In this document: one piece after another, positions 34,601 to 42,766 of the stretch
Layout of the letters: each line of letters begins with the position of its first letter
Position numbering within the stretch: the first letter of the stretch is position 1
NCBI RefSeq assembly: GCF_042665095.1
Contig: NZ_JBHTBV010000002.1
Length of the DNA: 64,000 nucleotides
Source: Gordonibacter pamelaeae
GTDB lineage: Bacteria; Actinomycetota; Coriobacteriia; Coriobacteriales; Eggerthellaceae
Direction: 5' to 3' (one strand)
Made by a program: the position numbers and the translations under genes
Notes under the pieces: generated by a model
Told to the model about the DNA's origin: nothing
What the model saw: the letters and a program-made list of their open reading frames with translations, nothing else
The model's database searches: none

Positions 34601-34831
34601 ATCGTGGGCTTCACGGCCGGCGTCATCGGCATCGGGCTGACCACGCTGGCCTGCATACCCGCCAACGCCATCGTGTACTCGCTGTTCGACGTGGCGAACG
34701 TGGCCTCCCTGCCGTGGCAGGCGGCCCTCATCCTCATCGCCATCAGCGTGTTCCTCACGTTCCTGGCCGGCCTCATCCCCTCGAGCGCCGCCAGCAGGAA
34801 AGACCCTGTGGAGGCGCTGAGAAGCGAGTAG
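31691..34831 (+). CDS. MacB-like ABC transporter, fused ATPase and FtsX-type permease
   Basis: A 1046-residue inner-membrane protein. Residues 1-230 are a LolD/MacB-type ATPase (Walker A GPSGSGKTT, signature LSGGQMQRVA, Walker B EILLADEPTGALD, His in VTHNPEL). A helix at about residues 265-290 (FAGSIGIIGIAAILALANG) follows, then an extracytoplasmic domain of about 600 residues and three C-terminal FtsX helices (VLVAFVAISLVVSSIMIGVI). The extracytoplasmic domain is much longer than in typical MacB. Residues about 750-840 form a Met/Gln-rich coiled coil (TALQQSMNQMANNMASAMS). Around 33720-34130 the GC content falls, suggesting a mosaic segment. Mechanotransmission of lipids or peptides is the family role; the substrate is unknown. 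Confidence 0.9.
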   Translation: MLQLLNICKSYTTADFTQTALDNVSVSFRDNEFVAILGPSGSGKTTLLNIVGGLDHYDSGNLVIDGISTDEYKDRDWDAYRNNRIGFVFQSYNLIPHQTVLSNVELALTLSGVSRAERRERAVEALKKVGLGDHVNKKPSQLSGGQMQRVAIARALINDPEILLADEPTGALDSKTSVQIMDLLTEIANDRLVIMVTHNPELAEQYATRIVNLSDGVIRSDTDPFVPTAEDLRESEKPARRTRMSFFTALALSFKNLMTKKGRTLMTAFAGSIGIIGIAAILALANGVNNYIKSVEEETLSEYPLQIQSTGFDMTSMMFGAAGESSEASGDAADKPEDSVHVVEMVSNMVSSIGSNDLASLKKYLDSGESDIDQYTNAIEYTYNVAPQIYSSNTGKLRQVNPDKSFSALGLGSSTSSNSLMSMSMSTDTFYEMPSDPDLYQNQYDVKAGRWPESPNEVVLVLTGNGGMSDLMLYTLGLRDPAELDDMVKKFAAEEEIEAPADIQDPSYEDILDVSFKLVNAADYYQRDDEFNVWKDKTDDTDYMRELVKNGEDINVVGVVQPRDDATATMLSSGLNYPASLTTYVIDQAANSAIVKDQLAHPDTNVFTGKSFDDEEADESGFNMESLFTIDGDAIQAAFTIDQSKLSVDMSNALNLQGSLQNMPAVPEPNMDEIAGSLNIDLPVDQVSTLMSNLMEGYAGYLKGFYENNSPLLPDGSANPSYDPNATPKSAQEWMSQPEIQAQIMAGVQGMIDQDALKAQLATALQSYVQTTMTTYMTAMANELQAQVTTALQQSMNQMANNMASAMSIDPDKFKDAFQMNMSEEDLGELMMSLMSTEEASYDNNLKKLGYANLNKPGGIDIYPIDFESKEKVIQILDGYNERMTADGQEDKVITYTDFVGTLMSSVTDIVNMISYVLVAFVAISLVVSSIMIGVITYISVLERKKEIGILRSIGASKGDISRVFNAETIIVGFTAGVIGIGLTTLACIPANAIVYSLFDVANVASLPWQAALILIAISVFLTFLAGLIPSSAASRKDPVEALRSE

Positions 34832-34837
34832 CTGACA

Positions 34838-34862
34838 GGAGGGCGGCTTGGAGTCGCCCTCC
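34838..34862 (+). terminator. hairpin after the MacB-like gene
   Basis: GGAGGGCG/CGCCCTCC with a 9-base loop seven bases after the stop. No strong T-run. The acetyltransferase gene that follows has its own ribosome site and may be partly read through. Confidence 0.45.
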
Positions 34863-34888
34863 CCCTCTTCGGAGAAAGGAGCTCTCGC

Positions 34889-35494
34889 ATGGCAAGCCAG
34901 AACGAAGCCCGGAACGAGCACGATCGCATGCTAGCCGGGGAGCTGTACGATTGCGGAGATCCGGCGTTGCTCGCGCGGTGGCATCGCGCCAAGGATCTCA
35001 CGCGCGCCTTCGCCGAAACAGCTTCGGAGGATACTGCGCGCAAAGAGGCCTTGCTGCGCAAGCTTCTGGGCGGCTTCGGCGAAGGCCTGTGGATCACGCC
35101 GCCGTTTTTCGTCGATTACGGCGGGAACATCTTCTTCGGCGATAATTGCGAAGTGAACCTGAACTGCACGTTTCTTGATGCCAATGTCATTCGCATCGGC
35201 GACAACGCGCTCATAGCGCCGAACGTGCAGATTTACACTGCCTTCCATCCCACAAACGCCCGCGAACGATTCGGCGCTCTGCATGCGGATGGCGGCATCG
35301 CGTTCTGCAAAACGCAGAGCGCGCCGGTGACCATAGGGAACAACGTGTGGATTGGCGGCGGAGCCATTATCCTACCCGGGGTGACCATCGGCGACAACGT
35401 GGTCGTTGGGGCCGGCAGCGTGGTCACGTGCGACATCCCCGCGAACATGGTTGCTTATGGCAACCCTTGTCGCGTAGCGCGAGAGAACAACTGA
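34889..35494 (+). CDS. maltose/galactoside O-acetyltransferase-like protein
   Basis: A 201-residue acetyl-CoA-dependent acetyltransferase of the left-handed beta-helix (hexapeptide) family. The N-terminal Mac domain (RMLAGELYDCGDPALLARWH) is followed by PPFFVDYGGNIFFGDNCEVN. The catalytic His is in YTAFHPTNARERF, then come hexapeptide turns (IGNNVWIGGGAIILPGVTIG, VVVGAGSVVT). This is the Maa/LacA/NodL class, which acetylates sugars. AAAGGAG precedes the ATG. Base composition is lower in GC than the neighbours. The real acceptor sugar is unknown. Confidence 0.9.
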   Translation: MASQNEARNEHDRMLAGELYDCGDPALLARWHRAKDLTRAFAETASEDTARKEALLRKLLGGFGEGLWITPPFFVDYGGNIFFGDNCEVNLNCTFLDANVIRIGDNALIAPNVQIYTAFHPTNARERFGALHADGGIAFCKTQSAPVTIGNNVWIGGGAIILPGVTIGDNVVVGAGSVVTCDIPANMVAYGNPCRVARENN

Positions 35495-35573
35495 CTAATC
35501 CCGCCATCTGGGAATCCCGACTGGAGGGCACGGGGCCACCAACAAACAGAGAGCAGCAGGCACTCGGTTCAAA

Positions 35574-35693
35574 ACAGCCCCAGCTCGCGCGCTTTCAGCA
35601 CGGCATCGGGGGCGGTGTGGACGCCCAACATGATGCTGGACTACCTGGGCGTGCTGCTCGATGCGAAGGCGGCGGCCGCACACACGCTCAGTT
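35574..35693 (+). pseudogene. possible remnant of an alkyl-sulfatase-like gene
   Basis: In one frame this gap reads STASGAVWTP and NMMLDYLGVLLDAKAAAAHT, which resembles the start of the SCP2-like C-terminal domain of alkyl sulfatases (x-x-FDYLAVRLxxxKAAG). The frame has no start and no further domain. A minus-strand frame (HTAPDAVLKARELGLF, then stop) also looks protein-like, so the origin is uncertain. Confidence 0.25.
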
Positions 35694-37115
35694 CTCGGCG
35701 TCGATCTTCTGGCGCTTGATGCTGCCCCAGCGGCGGTCGCTCCTACGGTAGCCCAGCAGCGCGAACATACGAGTGGTGGCCAGGACGAACCGCAGCACCG
35801 TCACCTCGAAGAGCGACAGCAGGAGCGCCTTCGCCACGTCGCGCAGCGAGAGCTTGAGGTCGCGGGTCTGCACGCGCGAGAAGAACGCCGTGAGCGACAT
35901 CACCGCCCCGAACACCGCGTAGATGCCGAAGAACATGAGCATGAACGGGATGTTGATGAAGTTGAATGCCACGGCCAGCACCACCGTGAGCAGCCCGAAC
36001 AGCTCGATGGCCGGCGAGAGCAGCTCGTAGATCAGGAAGTACGTGTACGAGAAGAAGCTCACCAGCCCGAAGCGCAGGTTGGCGAACATGCGCCAGTGCT
36101 TCGTCATGGTCTCGAACAGGCCCGTGTGCCAGCGGCGGCGCTGCCGCACGAGGTCGCGCAGGGTCTCGGGCGCCTGGCTCCAGCAGATGGCGTCGGGTGC
36201 GTACTTTATCAGGTAGTCGTGGCCGTTGGTGCGGCAGAACACGTGCAGCTTCGTGACCAGCTCCATGTCCTCGCCCACCGTATCCAGGTCGTAGCCGCCG
36301 CACGCGATGGCCAGGTCCTTGCGGAACAGGCCGAACGCCCCCGAGATGATCAGGTTACCATTGAACTGGTCGAACAGGATGCGCGCCGACAAAAACGAGC
36401 GGTCGTACTCCAGCACCTGCATGGCGGGGATGATCTTCTTCGGCAGCGAGTAGTTGGTCAGGCGGCCGTCCTTGATGCGGATGCCGTTCGAGATGCGCAC
36501 GAGCCCGCCCACGGCCACCACGTTCTCGTGCTCCACGAGCGGCGCGGACACTTCGCGCAGCGAGTCGTACTGCAGCACGGAGTCGGCGTCGATGCAGATG
36601 AAGTAGGGGTACTGCGAGGCGTTGATGCCCATGTTCAGGGCATCGGCCTTGCCGCCGTTCTCCTTGGAGATGAGCGTGACCGGCACGCGCCCCACACGCC
36701 CGTACCATACGCCAAGCTCGGGTGCGCAGGGCACCTGCCGGCGGATGGGCCGTTCGATGGGATGCAGGCCGAAGGCGTCCACCACCACCTGCGCGGTATC
36801 GTCGGTGGAGCCGTCGTCCACGACGATGACCTCGTACAGCGTGTAATCGAGGTTGAGCAGCGAACGCAGCGAGCTCTCCACCGTCACGCTCTCGTTGTGC
36901 GCGGGCACGATGATGGTGATGGGCACGTAGCAGTCCACCTCAAGCGTGCTCTTGTAGTGCGCCTCGCGTTTGCGACGGTACAGGATGGACGATCCCACCG
37001 TCACCGACAGGAACAGGAACGTCGAGTACCCGATGAGGTACAGCACGAAGAACACGCCTACGAAGTACAGGAACCCCTGCACGAAGGACGCCGCTGTCAC
37101 GGTGGTGGCGATCAT
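35688..37115 (-). CDS. processive family 2 glycosyltransferase
   Basis: A 475-residue membrane glycosyltransferase of the BcsA/PgaC/HasA type. It polymerises a sugar from a nucleotide donor and moves it through the membrane. Two N-terminal helices (LYFVGVFFVLYLIGYSTFLF) are followed by the GT-A domain with the ordered motifs VVDDGSTDDT, CIDADSVL, TVGEDMEL and QRRRWHTG. Three or four C-terminal helices follow. All four motifs needed for processive synthesis are intact. ATGA overlap with the HEAT-repeat gene; last gene of the VTC-CotH operon. The polymer identity (for example poly-GlcNAc, glucan or hyaluronan-like) cannot be told. Confidence 0.92.
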   Translation of the reverse strand: MIATTVTAASFVQGFLYFVGVFFVLYLIGYSTFLFLSVTVGSSILYRRKREAHYKSTLEVDCYVPITIIVPAHNESVTVESSLRSLLNLDYTLYEVIVVDDGSTDDTAQVVVDAFGLHPIERPIRRQVPCAPELGVWYGRVGRVPVTLISKENGGKADALNMGINASQYPYFICIDADSVLQYDSLREVSAPLVEHENVVAVGGLVRISNGIRIKDGRLTNYSLPKKIIPAMQVLEYDRSFLSARILFDQFNGNLIISGAFGLFRKDLAIACGGYDLDTVGEDMELVTKLHVFCRTNGHDYLIKYAPDAICWSQAPETLRDLVRQRRRWHTGLFETMTKHWRMFANLRFGLVSFFSYTYFLIYELLSPAIELFGLLTVVLAVAFNFINIPFMLMFFGIYAVFGAVMSLTAFFSRVQTRDLKLSLRDVAKALLLSLFEVTVLRFVLATTRMFALLGYRRSDRRWGSIKRQKIDAEN

Positions 37116-38227
37116 GCCGGCCCCGCCTCCTTCCGCTTGCGCTCCTCCGCCTCTACGCGCCTGAGCTCCCAATGGTAGGCGAGCATGTCGCGCGCATAGG
37201 CATCGGACCCGTTCACGACGTCGTCCAGGTCCTCGAGCGTGAGGCCGTAGTCGTACAGCGTCCTCGCCGCGTTGTTGCGTACGAACCACGACGGGCTGGA
37301 CAGGCACCCTTTCAGCACCTCGACAGCTTCCATGCCGGGATAGTTCGACAACGCCGTAGCCGCGATGGCCTGGTATTCCCAGCGCGCCGGATCGTTATCG
37401 GAGGCGAGCTTGAGCAGGTCGGCCTCGGCGGCCGGCCAGCGCCGGCGCATGAAGTAGCGGATGCACGCGAGGCGCACCTCAAGGTCCTCCCGCTCGTCGC
37501 GCATGAGGGAGAGGACGACGTCGAGGTCACCGAGGTCCGCCATGCGCAGGTAGTTGACGAGGGCCGCGACGGTATGGGGGCTGAAGCGCCCGACGCGCTC
37601 CTTGAGCTCGGCCTCCAGCTCCGCCGCCTCGCCCGCGAACGCGAGCGCCGCCTCCGTGACCAGCTTGGGGCTGTGGAACTCGCCGTCGCGCTCGAGCGTG
37701 GAAATAGCCTCGGCCAGCGCACGGGCGCTTCCCATTTGCGAAAGCGCCTCCAGCGCGTTCTGCCGCGCATAGAACGACCCTTCGCGCACGTAGCGCAGGA
37801 GCGCCTGCTCCACGGTGTTGCCGGCCGGGCGTTCACGGTACCAGCGCTTCACGATGTAAGCAAAGTAGGCGCGGTGCAGGTCGTCCTTTTTCGCGAAGAG
37901 GTACGTGAGATGGTCGAACACCGTGGCGATGCCGTGCAGGTAGCGCTCGCTCTTGTCGGGATCTTCGCGCAGCAGGTGCCCCATGGTCAGGTCGAACGAC
38001 TCCATGCCGGCCATTCGGCGCATCGCGCGCTCGAGCGTGCGCTTGTGATCCTCGGTGGGAAACTCCGCGTTGCGCTCGATCTCCTGGCCCAGGAGCACCG
38101 CGAAGCGCTTCGTCCGGGCGTCGAACCGCTTCGCGTGCACCTTCTCGTAGGCTAGGTAGCCGAAGTTGAACACGGTCATCATCACGCTGATGAACAGGTA
38201 GAACGCTATAAGCCACTCGATCTTCAC
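37112..38227 (-). CDS. membrane-anchored HEAT-repeat protein
   Basis: A 371-residue protein with one N-terminal helix (IEWLIAFYLFISVMMTVFNF) and a cytoplasmic all-helical domain made of HEAT-like repeats. The repeats read, for example, YVREGSFYARQNALEALSQM, VRLACIRYFMRRRW and SSPSWFVRNNAARTLYDYG. The start is a GTG at 38227 that overlaps the stop of the upstream gene (GTGA). HEAT scaffolds mediate protein contacts. Here it lies between a glycosidase-like gene and the polymerising glycosyltransferase, so it may be a partner subunit of the synthase. Confidence 0.82.
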   Translation of the reverse strand: MKIEWLIAFYLFISVMMTVFNFGYLAYEKVHAKRFDARTKRFAVLLGQEIERNAEFPTEDHKRTLERAMRRMAGMESFDLTMGHLLREDPDKSERYLHGIATVFDHLTYLFAKKDDLHRAYFAYIVKRWYRERPAGNTVEQALLRYVREGSFYARQNALEALSQMGSARALAEAISTLERDGEFHSPKLVTEAALAFAGEAAELEAELKERVGRFSPHTVAALVNYLRMADLGDLDVVLSLMRDEREDLEVRLACIRYFMRRRWPAAEADLLKLASDNDPARWEYQAIAATALSNYPGMEAVEVLKGCLSSPSWFVRNNAARTLYDYGLTLEDLDDVVNGSDAYARDMLAYHWELRRVEAEERKRKEAGPA

Positions 38228-40458
38228 AACGCGCCGTCCGCCCCGGCGGGGACCGCTTCGTCGGCCCCCGCGTCCACGCGCCACAGATCCTCGGGCGCCA
38301 CGCCCTCGGCCCACATGCGCTGCACGACGTAATAGCTCTCTTTCAAGCGCTCGCGGTACGTCACCTTCGTGCCCCAGCCCTTGAGCGGCTTCTCGAACAA
38401 CGGGATGGCCTGCCCGTCGGAACCGTCGCCCACGCCCACGTACATGCGATCGATCTGCATGTTCTCCACGCCGTAATGCTCGTAATAGTCATCGTGGATC
38501 TGCATCTCGGAGGGGTTCGAGAAGTTTAGCAGCTGCCACGGCAGCTTGATCTCCACGAACCCATCGCCATAGCAGAAGTCGGCCATCGAGTCGAAGGCCT
38601 CGTGCGAGGGGTTCGCATCGCCGTAGGTGAGCTTGCCGGTCTCGTAGGTTTGGAAGAAGAACTCGTTCTCGCCCAGGTTCATGTCCTCGACGATGGCCTG
38701 TTCGAGCTGCGTGTAGTCGGTGAGCGTCTGCAGGACCAGATCGATGTGCTTGAACGTGTCCGTGTCGGGGGCAGGCGGGGAGACATAAGGGTCCTCTCCC
38801 GTCGTCGCCAGCAGCGACGTGGCGCGCATGACCTCATAACGCTCCTGCACGAGCACGCGGCTGTCGTCTTGCCCATCGAGGACGACAAGGAAATCCGAGG
38901 CACGCTCGAACGACACGGCAGGGTCGGCGCTGGCCGTGGAACCCGTCTTCTGGGTCGTGTCAATGGGCAGGTACAGCTTGGAACCCGGTCCGACGTCGTC
39001 TCCACGTACCATGAAGTAGAGGAACTTCTCGTCATACTTCATGGATAGGGTACGGCCTTCGGATTCGCCTATCACATCGTCGTCCGCCCACTCCTCGTCG
39101 TCGCCGTCAACGTAGCTCACGCTGCGCTCGTTGCCTGGATCGAACGACAGCAAGCCGAAGAATTGCTCGTTCGTCTGGTAGTCGCTCCAATACGGCGTTT
39201 TCAATAGGTCGACGTTGGCCATGGTGTTCCACGTTCGCTTGAACCACTCGTCCTGCCATGAGAATATGATGCTGCCCGCGCATCCGGCATCCATGATGTT
39301 CTGGTAGCAGCGTGCGATAGCCTCCCCCTGCTCCAACTCGCTCATGGCCCCTTGGTTGCGATTCGTGTTCGCGTCGATCTGTGCCACACCGCGCGAGGTG
39401 GGTACGCCGAACTCGGAGATGACAACGGGAATCGAATGATGCTCGTTGATGAGCTTCAGGTAGGTGTAGTAGGTGTTCACCTCTCCTTGCGGATCGGTAC
39501 TGGTGTAGTATTCAGCCAGGTTGCGCAGGTAATCGGGATAGTATGGATAGATATGGTATGAAGCGAACATGCCCGACAACACCGCGTCGCTGGCAACAAT
39601 GTTCTCCACATCGACGCTTGCATACTTCTCGTAGAACGTTTTGAGGGCCTCGGGATAGTCGAAGGGATCTGTGGTGGGCCAGTTGCTGAAAGCCACCAGA
39701 CGCTGCTCTTTGTACCGCGTTGACTCGTACTGGAACGCCTCGTCGCCCGCCTCGGCGAGCATAGCCTCGAAAGGAGTCGCATCGGCCGTCGTCTTAAGGT
39801 ACGCGCCCTCGTACACGCTGCGCCCGACTTCTTCGAGGTCGGTGTAGGCAACCGTACGCGCTTCCCACTCGACGCCCAGCAGGTACCCGAGTACCCACGG
39901 CGAAACGTCCTTCGTGTAGCTGCCCGTACCGGACAGATGCCCCAGTTCGATCAGACGCTGTCCATGAATGACGTCGATCACCGTACGGATATCTTCTTTG
40001 AAACGTGTAAGGTACTCTGCGTTGAAAGCGTCCATGTGGGAATTCTGCACGTAGTCGTCGATCCATACGCCATGAATGAGGTAAAGCGGATCGGGATTGT
40101 CCTTGTTGAACTCGTAGAACGCCTCGTAGAAGTCCGTTCCCAAGAGGATGTACACGCGGATGGTATTGGCGCCCATGTCCTTGATCTGCTGGAACCACCG
40201 CAGGTACGTCTCCTTGTCGATGGCGTAGTCGGTGGCGAAGTGGCCGGGGATGCCCGCACCTAGATCCACGCCGCGAATCTCGAACTCCTCGAGTCCGTCT
40301 CCTTGGTTGACGTAGATGGTTTTCCCGTCTTGCACCGTCCAGGTTTCGACCGGCTTGTCGGGATCAAGATCGATGAACACTCCTTCGTAGAAGTAGGCGT
40401 ACAGCCCGAGGGCCGCAACAACGAAGATGCAACAGCATGCCACGATGAACTTCTTCAC
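38224..40458 (-). CDS. membrane-anchored TIM-barrel glycoside hydrolase-like protein
   Basis: A 744-residue protein with one N-terminal helix (FIVACCCIFVVAALGLYAYF) and an extracytoplasmic glycosidase-superfamily barrel. Likely catalytic acids are Glu197 in LLGVEWEA (acid/base) and Glu349 in VVISEFGVPTSRG (nucleophile). Early strands read EIRGVDLGAGIPGH and MGANTIRVYILLG. The C-terminal ~300 residues look like a beta-rich accessory domain. GTG start. It is 12 bases after cotH. It may trim or transfer the polymer made by the operon. Close in style to GH2/GH5 barrels, but no exact family is assigned. Confidence 0.8.
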   Translation of the reverse strand: MKKFIVACCCIFVVAALGLYAYFYEGVFIDLDPDKPVETWTVQDGKTIYVNQGDGLEEFEIRGVDLGAGIPGHFATDYAIDKETYLRWFQQIKDMGANTIRVYILLGTDFYEAFYEFNKDNPDPLYLIHGVWIDDYVQNSHMDAFNAEYLTRFKEDIRTVIDVIHGQRLIELGHLSGTGSYTKDVSPWVLGYLLGVEWEARTVAYTDLEEVGRSVYEGAYLKTTADATPFEAMLAEAGDEAFQYESTRYKEQRLVAFSNWPTTDPFDYPEALKTFYEKYASVDVENIVASDAVLSGMFASYHIYPYYPDYLRNLAEYYTSTDPQGEVNTYYTYLKLINEHHSIPVVISEFGVPTSRGVAQIDANTNRNQGAMSELEQGEAIARCYQNIMDAGCAGSIIFSWQDEWFKRTWNTMANVDLLKTPYWSDYQTNEQFFGLLSFDPGNERSVSYVDGDDEEWADDDVIGESEGRTLSMKYDEKFLYFMVRGDDVGPGSKLYLPIDTTQKTGSTASADPAVSFERASDFLVVLDGQDDSRVLVQERYEVMRATSLLATTGEDPYVSPPAPDTDTFKHIDLVLQTLTDYTQLEQAIVEDMNLGENEFFFQTYETGKLTYGDANPSHEAFDSMADFCYGDGFVEIKLPWQLLNFSNPSEMQIHDDYYEHYGVENMQIDRMYVGVGDGSDGQAIPLFEKPLKGWGTKVTYRERLKESYYVVQRMWAEGVAPEDLWRVDAGADEAVPAGADGAL

Positions 40459-40470
40459 ACAGCCCCCTTC

Positions 40471-42060
40471 CTAATGGTTGTACTTCTTGTTGACCGACTC
40501 ATGCGAGAGCTGGCGCAGGTTCTCGATGTTGCGGTCCATCCAAGCCCCGCGCTCGACGATATAGCTTTTCAGCTGCCCGACCGCCTCGTCAAATGAACCA
40601 GGGTTGCGCTCTTCGGGGAAGAGCTTCTCGTCGTCATGGACCGCTCGCGCGTCGAACGAGTATCCCCACACCGTGTAATTCCGCTCGATAGCGGGTCCCA
40701 AATAATCGATAGTCTCGTCGATCATCGTCAGCATCCGCTCGTCGGAAAGCGAGTCTTCGCGCAGCTCGCGGTAACGGGCGATCACTCGATGAACGAACGC
40801 TTCATCTTTGTACAACATGTAAAAGACGGGCTTCGTATTAACGAAGAACCCCATGTCGGACAGATCGCTGTCCATATAGTTGTTGAACGCGTTGTTGAAA
40901 TCCCACACGGGGCCGGCGCTGAGCTTGCCGCGCACATCCTTATAGAAGTAGGTAGAGTAGGAGCCTGCATCGATATTGCCGGTGAACTCGTTGATGACCG
41001 CGTAATCGACGAACGTTCCCACGTCGATGAAGTTCCAGTATCCGTAGGATGAAGTGTCGTAGTCGTAGGAATACAGCGCTTTCTCGAACGCGTTGATGTC
41101 TTGCTCGATCCACGCAAACTGCTCCTCCGTGATGATGCGCTGCGAAGGGTAGGTCACCTCGAGCGGAGCTCCCCGGGTGATGCGAATCACGTTCAGGAAG
41201 TCATAGACGTTCGTCGCGTTCGTGGCATCCTCCCAGTCGCGGCTCACGATGTAGCTTGTGGCAGCGGACTTCGGATCGGAATCGGTAAGCGCCACGCGAT
41301 CGTCATCGTGCTTGACCGACTCCATAAGCAAGTAGACGCCCTGGTACTTCCCGTCGATGAAGAGCTCGCAAAAGCGTACGTCTGGCGTGTAGGGCATGAT
41401 CTCGCCCGCGATGTTCATGGAAAGGTAGTTGCGTATCATGGTTTTGTCGAGGAAGGGGCCGTTGAGCACCCACTCGTTGTCAGCACCCATGTCGAGCACA
41501 TCGAGGTTGCGCGCGGTGAGGCGGTCTTGTTCAGTGAAGTGGACAAGATAACTTTTCTTATCGAACAAACGCGACGAGTGTCCGCGGATGCGCAGCTCGG
41601 CCTGCGTGGAGAGCACGGCGGCATCGCTCAAGCGGTTCGCAGCACCATCGTTGCTGAACAGCGAAAACGAAGTAGGAATGGTGGTACTGCCGTCCGCAGC
41701 GAGCGTCACGGGGCCCGCATGCTCGTCTTCCGCAACCGTTGCGTCTGCAGCTTCGGCCTCGACTGCGGCGTCTTCGGTGGAGATTACCCGCTCTCCAGGA
41801 ATCTCCTGCTCGCCGGTGTCGATGCTCACCACCGGCAAATGCGAGGCGAACGTTGCCGCGTCGATGTTCGTGCCGGATGCCGCAACTCGGTCGGCTTCGG
41901 GAAGGTCGGCCAGTTGCTGGGCCTTCTCATGCTGGTGGTAGCGCTCGGGAAGGTCGGTGCCGCCGCTGTCCGTCAACGTGCCCACGACGCCCGCCGCCAC
42001 GACGGCCACGATGGCCGCCATGGCTATGATCTGGTATTTCCGCCCTCGCAACGCCTCCAT
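40471..42060 (-). CDS. CotH-family kinase-like protein
   Basis: A 529-residue protein with an N-terminal membrane helix (IIAMAAIVAVVAAGVVGTL), an acidic linker to about residue 130, and an extracytoplasmic CotH domain. The domain is recognised by ELRIRGHSSRLFDKKSYLVH and WVLNGPFLDKTMIRNYLS. Further family segments are GVYLLMESVK, AVINEFTGNIDAG and GPVWDFNNAFNN. CotH proteins are atypical (Fam20-like) protein kinases. The usual metal site W-D-x-D reads W-D-F-N here, so metal binding or activity may be altered. It sits between DUF4956 and the glycosidase-like gene in the same operon. Confidence 0.88.
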   Translation of the reverse strand: MEALRGRKYQIIAMAAIVAVVAAGVVGTLTDSGGTDLPERYHQHEKAQQLADLPEADRVAASGTNIDAATFASHLPVVSIDTGEQEIPGERVISTEDAAVEAEAADATVAEDEHAGPVTLAADGSTTIPTSFSLFSNDGAANRLSDAAVLSTQAELRIRGHSSRLFDKKSYLVHFTEQDRLTARNLDVLDMGADNEWVLNGPFLDKTMIRNYLSMNIAGEIMPYTPDVRFCELFIDGKYQGVYLLMESVKHDDDRVALTDSDPKSAATSYIVSRDWEDATNATNVYDFLNVIRITRGAPLEVTYPSQRIITEEQFAWIEQDINAFEKALYSYDYDTSSYGYWNFIDVGTFVDYAVINEFTGNIDAGSYSTYFYKDVRGKLSAGPVWDFNNAFNNYMDSDLSDMGFFVNTKPVFYMLYKDEAFVHRVIARYRELREDSLSDERMLTMIDETIDYLGPAIERNYTVWGYSFDARAVHDDEKLFPEERNPGSFDEAVGQLKSYIVERGAWMDRNIENLRQLSHESVNKKYNH

Positions 42061-42070
42061 GCCCTGCGCG

Positions 42071-42754
42071 CTAGCTGCCGATCTCGTCGTTTTGGGCCAC
42101 GACGTTCACATACTCCACGCCGCCGAGCGCGTACAGCTCCTCGGTGATGGGGTGCTCGGCCTTCTTCTGCGCGCGCTCCAGCATGCCGCGCGACAATTCG
42201 AACATGAATTCGACGGCGTCCTCGGTGGTGTTCTTCACGCGCTGCACGGCACGGCCGCCGAAGTACTCGTACACCTTGCCCTCGACGGGCAGCTCCTGCG
42301 TGCGCGCGGCGCGCACCACCAGCAGCGTGCGCACGTCGTTGCGCACGCGCCCCAGGATAAGCATCACCACGAACACGGCCACGCTGCCGATGGCCGCCGC
42401 CATGAACATGCCCACGCCGCAGCAGATGCCGCAGATGATGGCCCAGAAGATGTAGGTGGTGTCGCGCGGGTCCTTGATGGCCGTGCGGAAGCGCACGATG
42501 GACAGCGCGCCCACCATGCCGAGCGATAGCGCGATGTTGTTGCCGATGACCGTCATCACCGTGGCCGTGAGGATGGTGAGCGTGATGAGGTTGATGTTGA
42601 ACTTCTGCGAGTAGATGGTGCCCGCGTGAGAGATCCAGTACGACACGAAGATGGCCAGGCCTATCACCACCGACACGCCCACGCGCAGCAGAAGGTCCTC
42701 CACCGTGGGCGCGCCTGTGGTTCCCTGGAACAGTTGGTACAGTTGCTCTTTCAC
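42071..42754 (-). CDS. DUF4956 membrane protein
   Basis: A 227-residue protein with about four helices (VSVVIGLAIFVSYWISHAGT, GMVGALSIVRFRTAIKDPRD) and a cytoplasmic tail. The sequence SIVRFRTAIKDPRDT is the hallmark of DUF4956. This family is regularly found next to VTC-domain and CotH genes. GTG start after AGAGGAGAG. It lies 12 bases after the VTC gene and ten before cotH. Confidence 0.9.
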   Translation of the reverse strand: MKEQLYQLFQGTTGAPTVEDLLLRVGVSVVIGLAIFVSYWISHAGTIYSQKFNINLITLTILTATVMTVIGNNIALSLGMVGALSIVRFRTAIKDPRDTTYIFWAIICGICCGVGMFMAAAIGSVAVFVVMLILGRVRNDVRTLLVVRAARTQELPVEGKVYEYFGGRAVQRVKNTTEDAVEFMFELSRGMLERAQKKAEHPITEELYALGGVEYVNVVAQNDEIGS

Positions 42755-42766
42755 GGTCTCTCCTCT

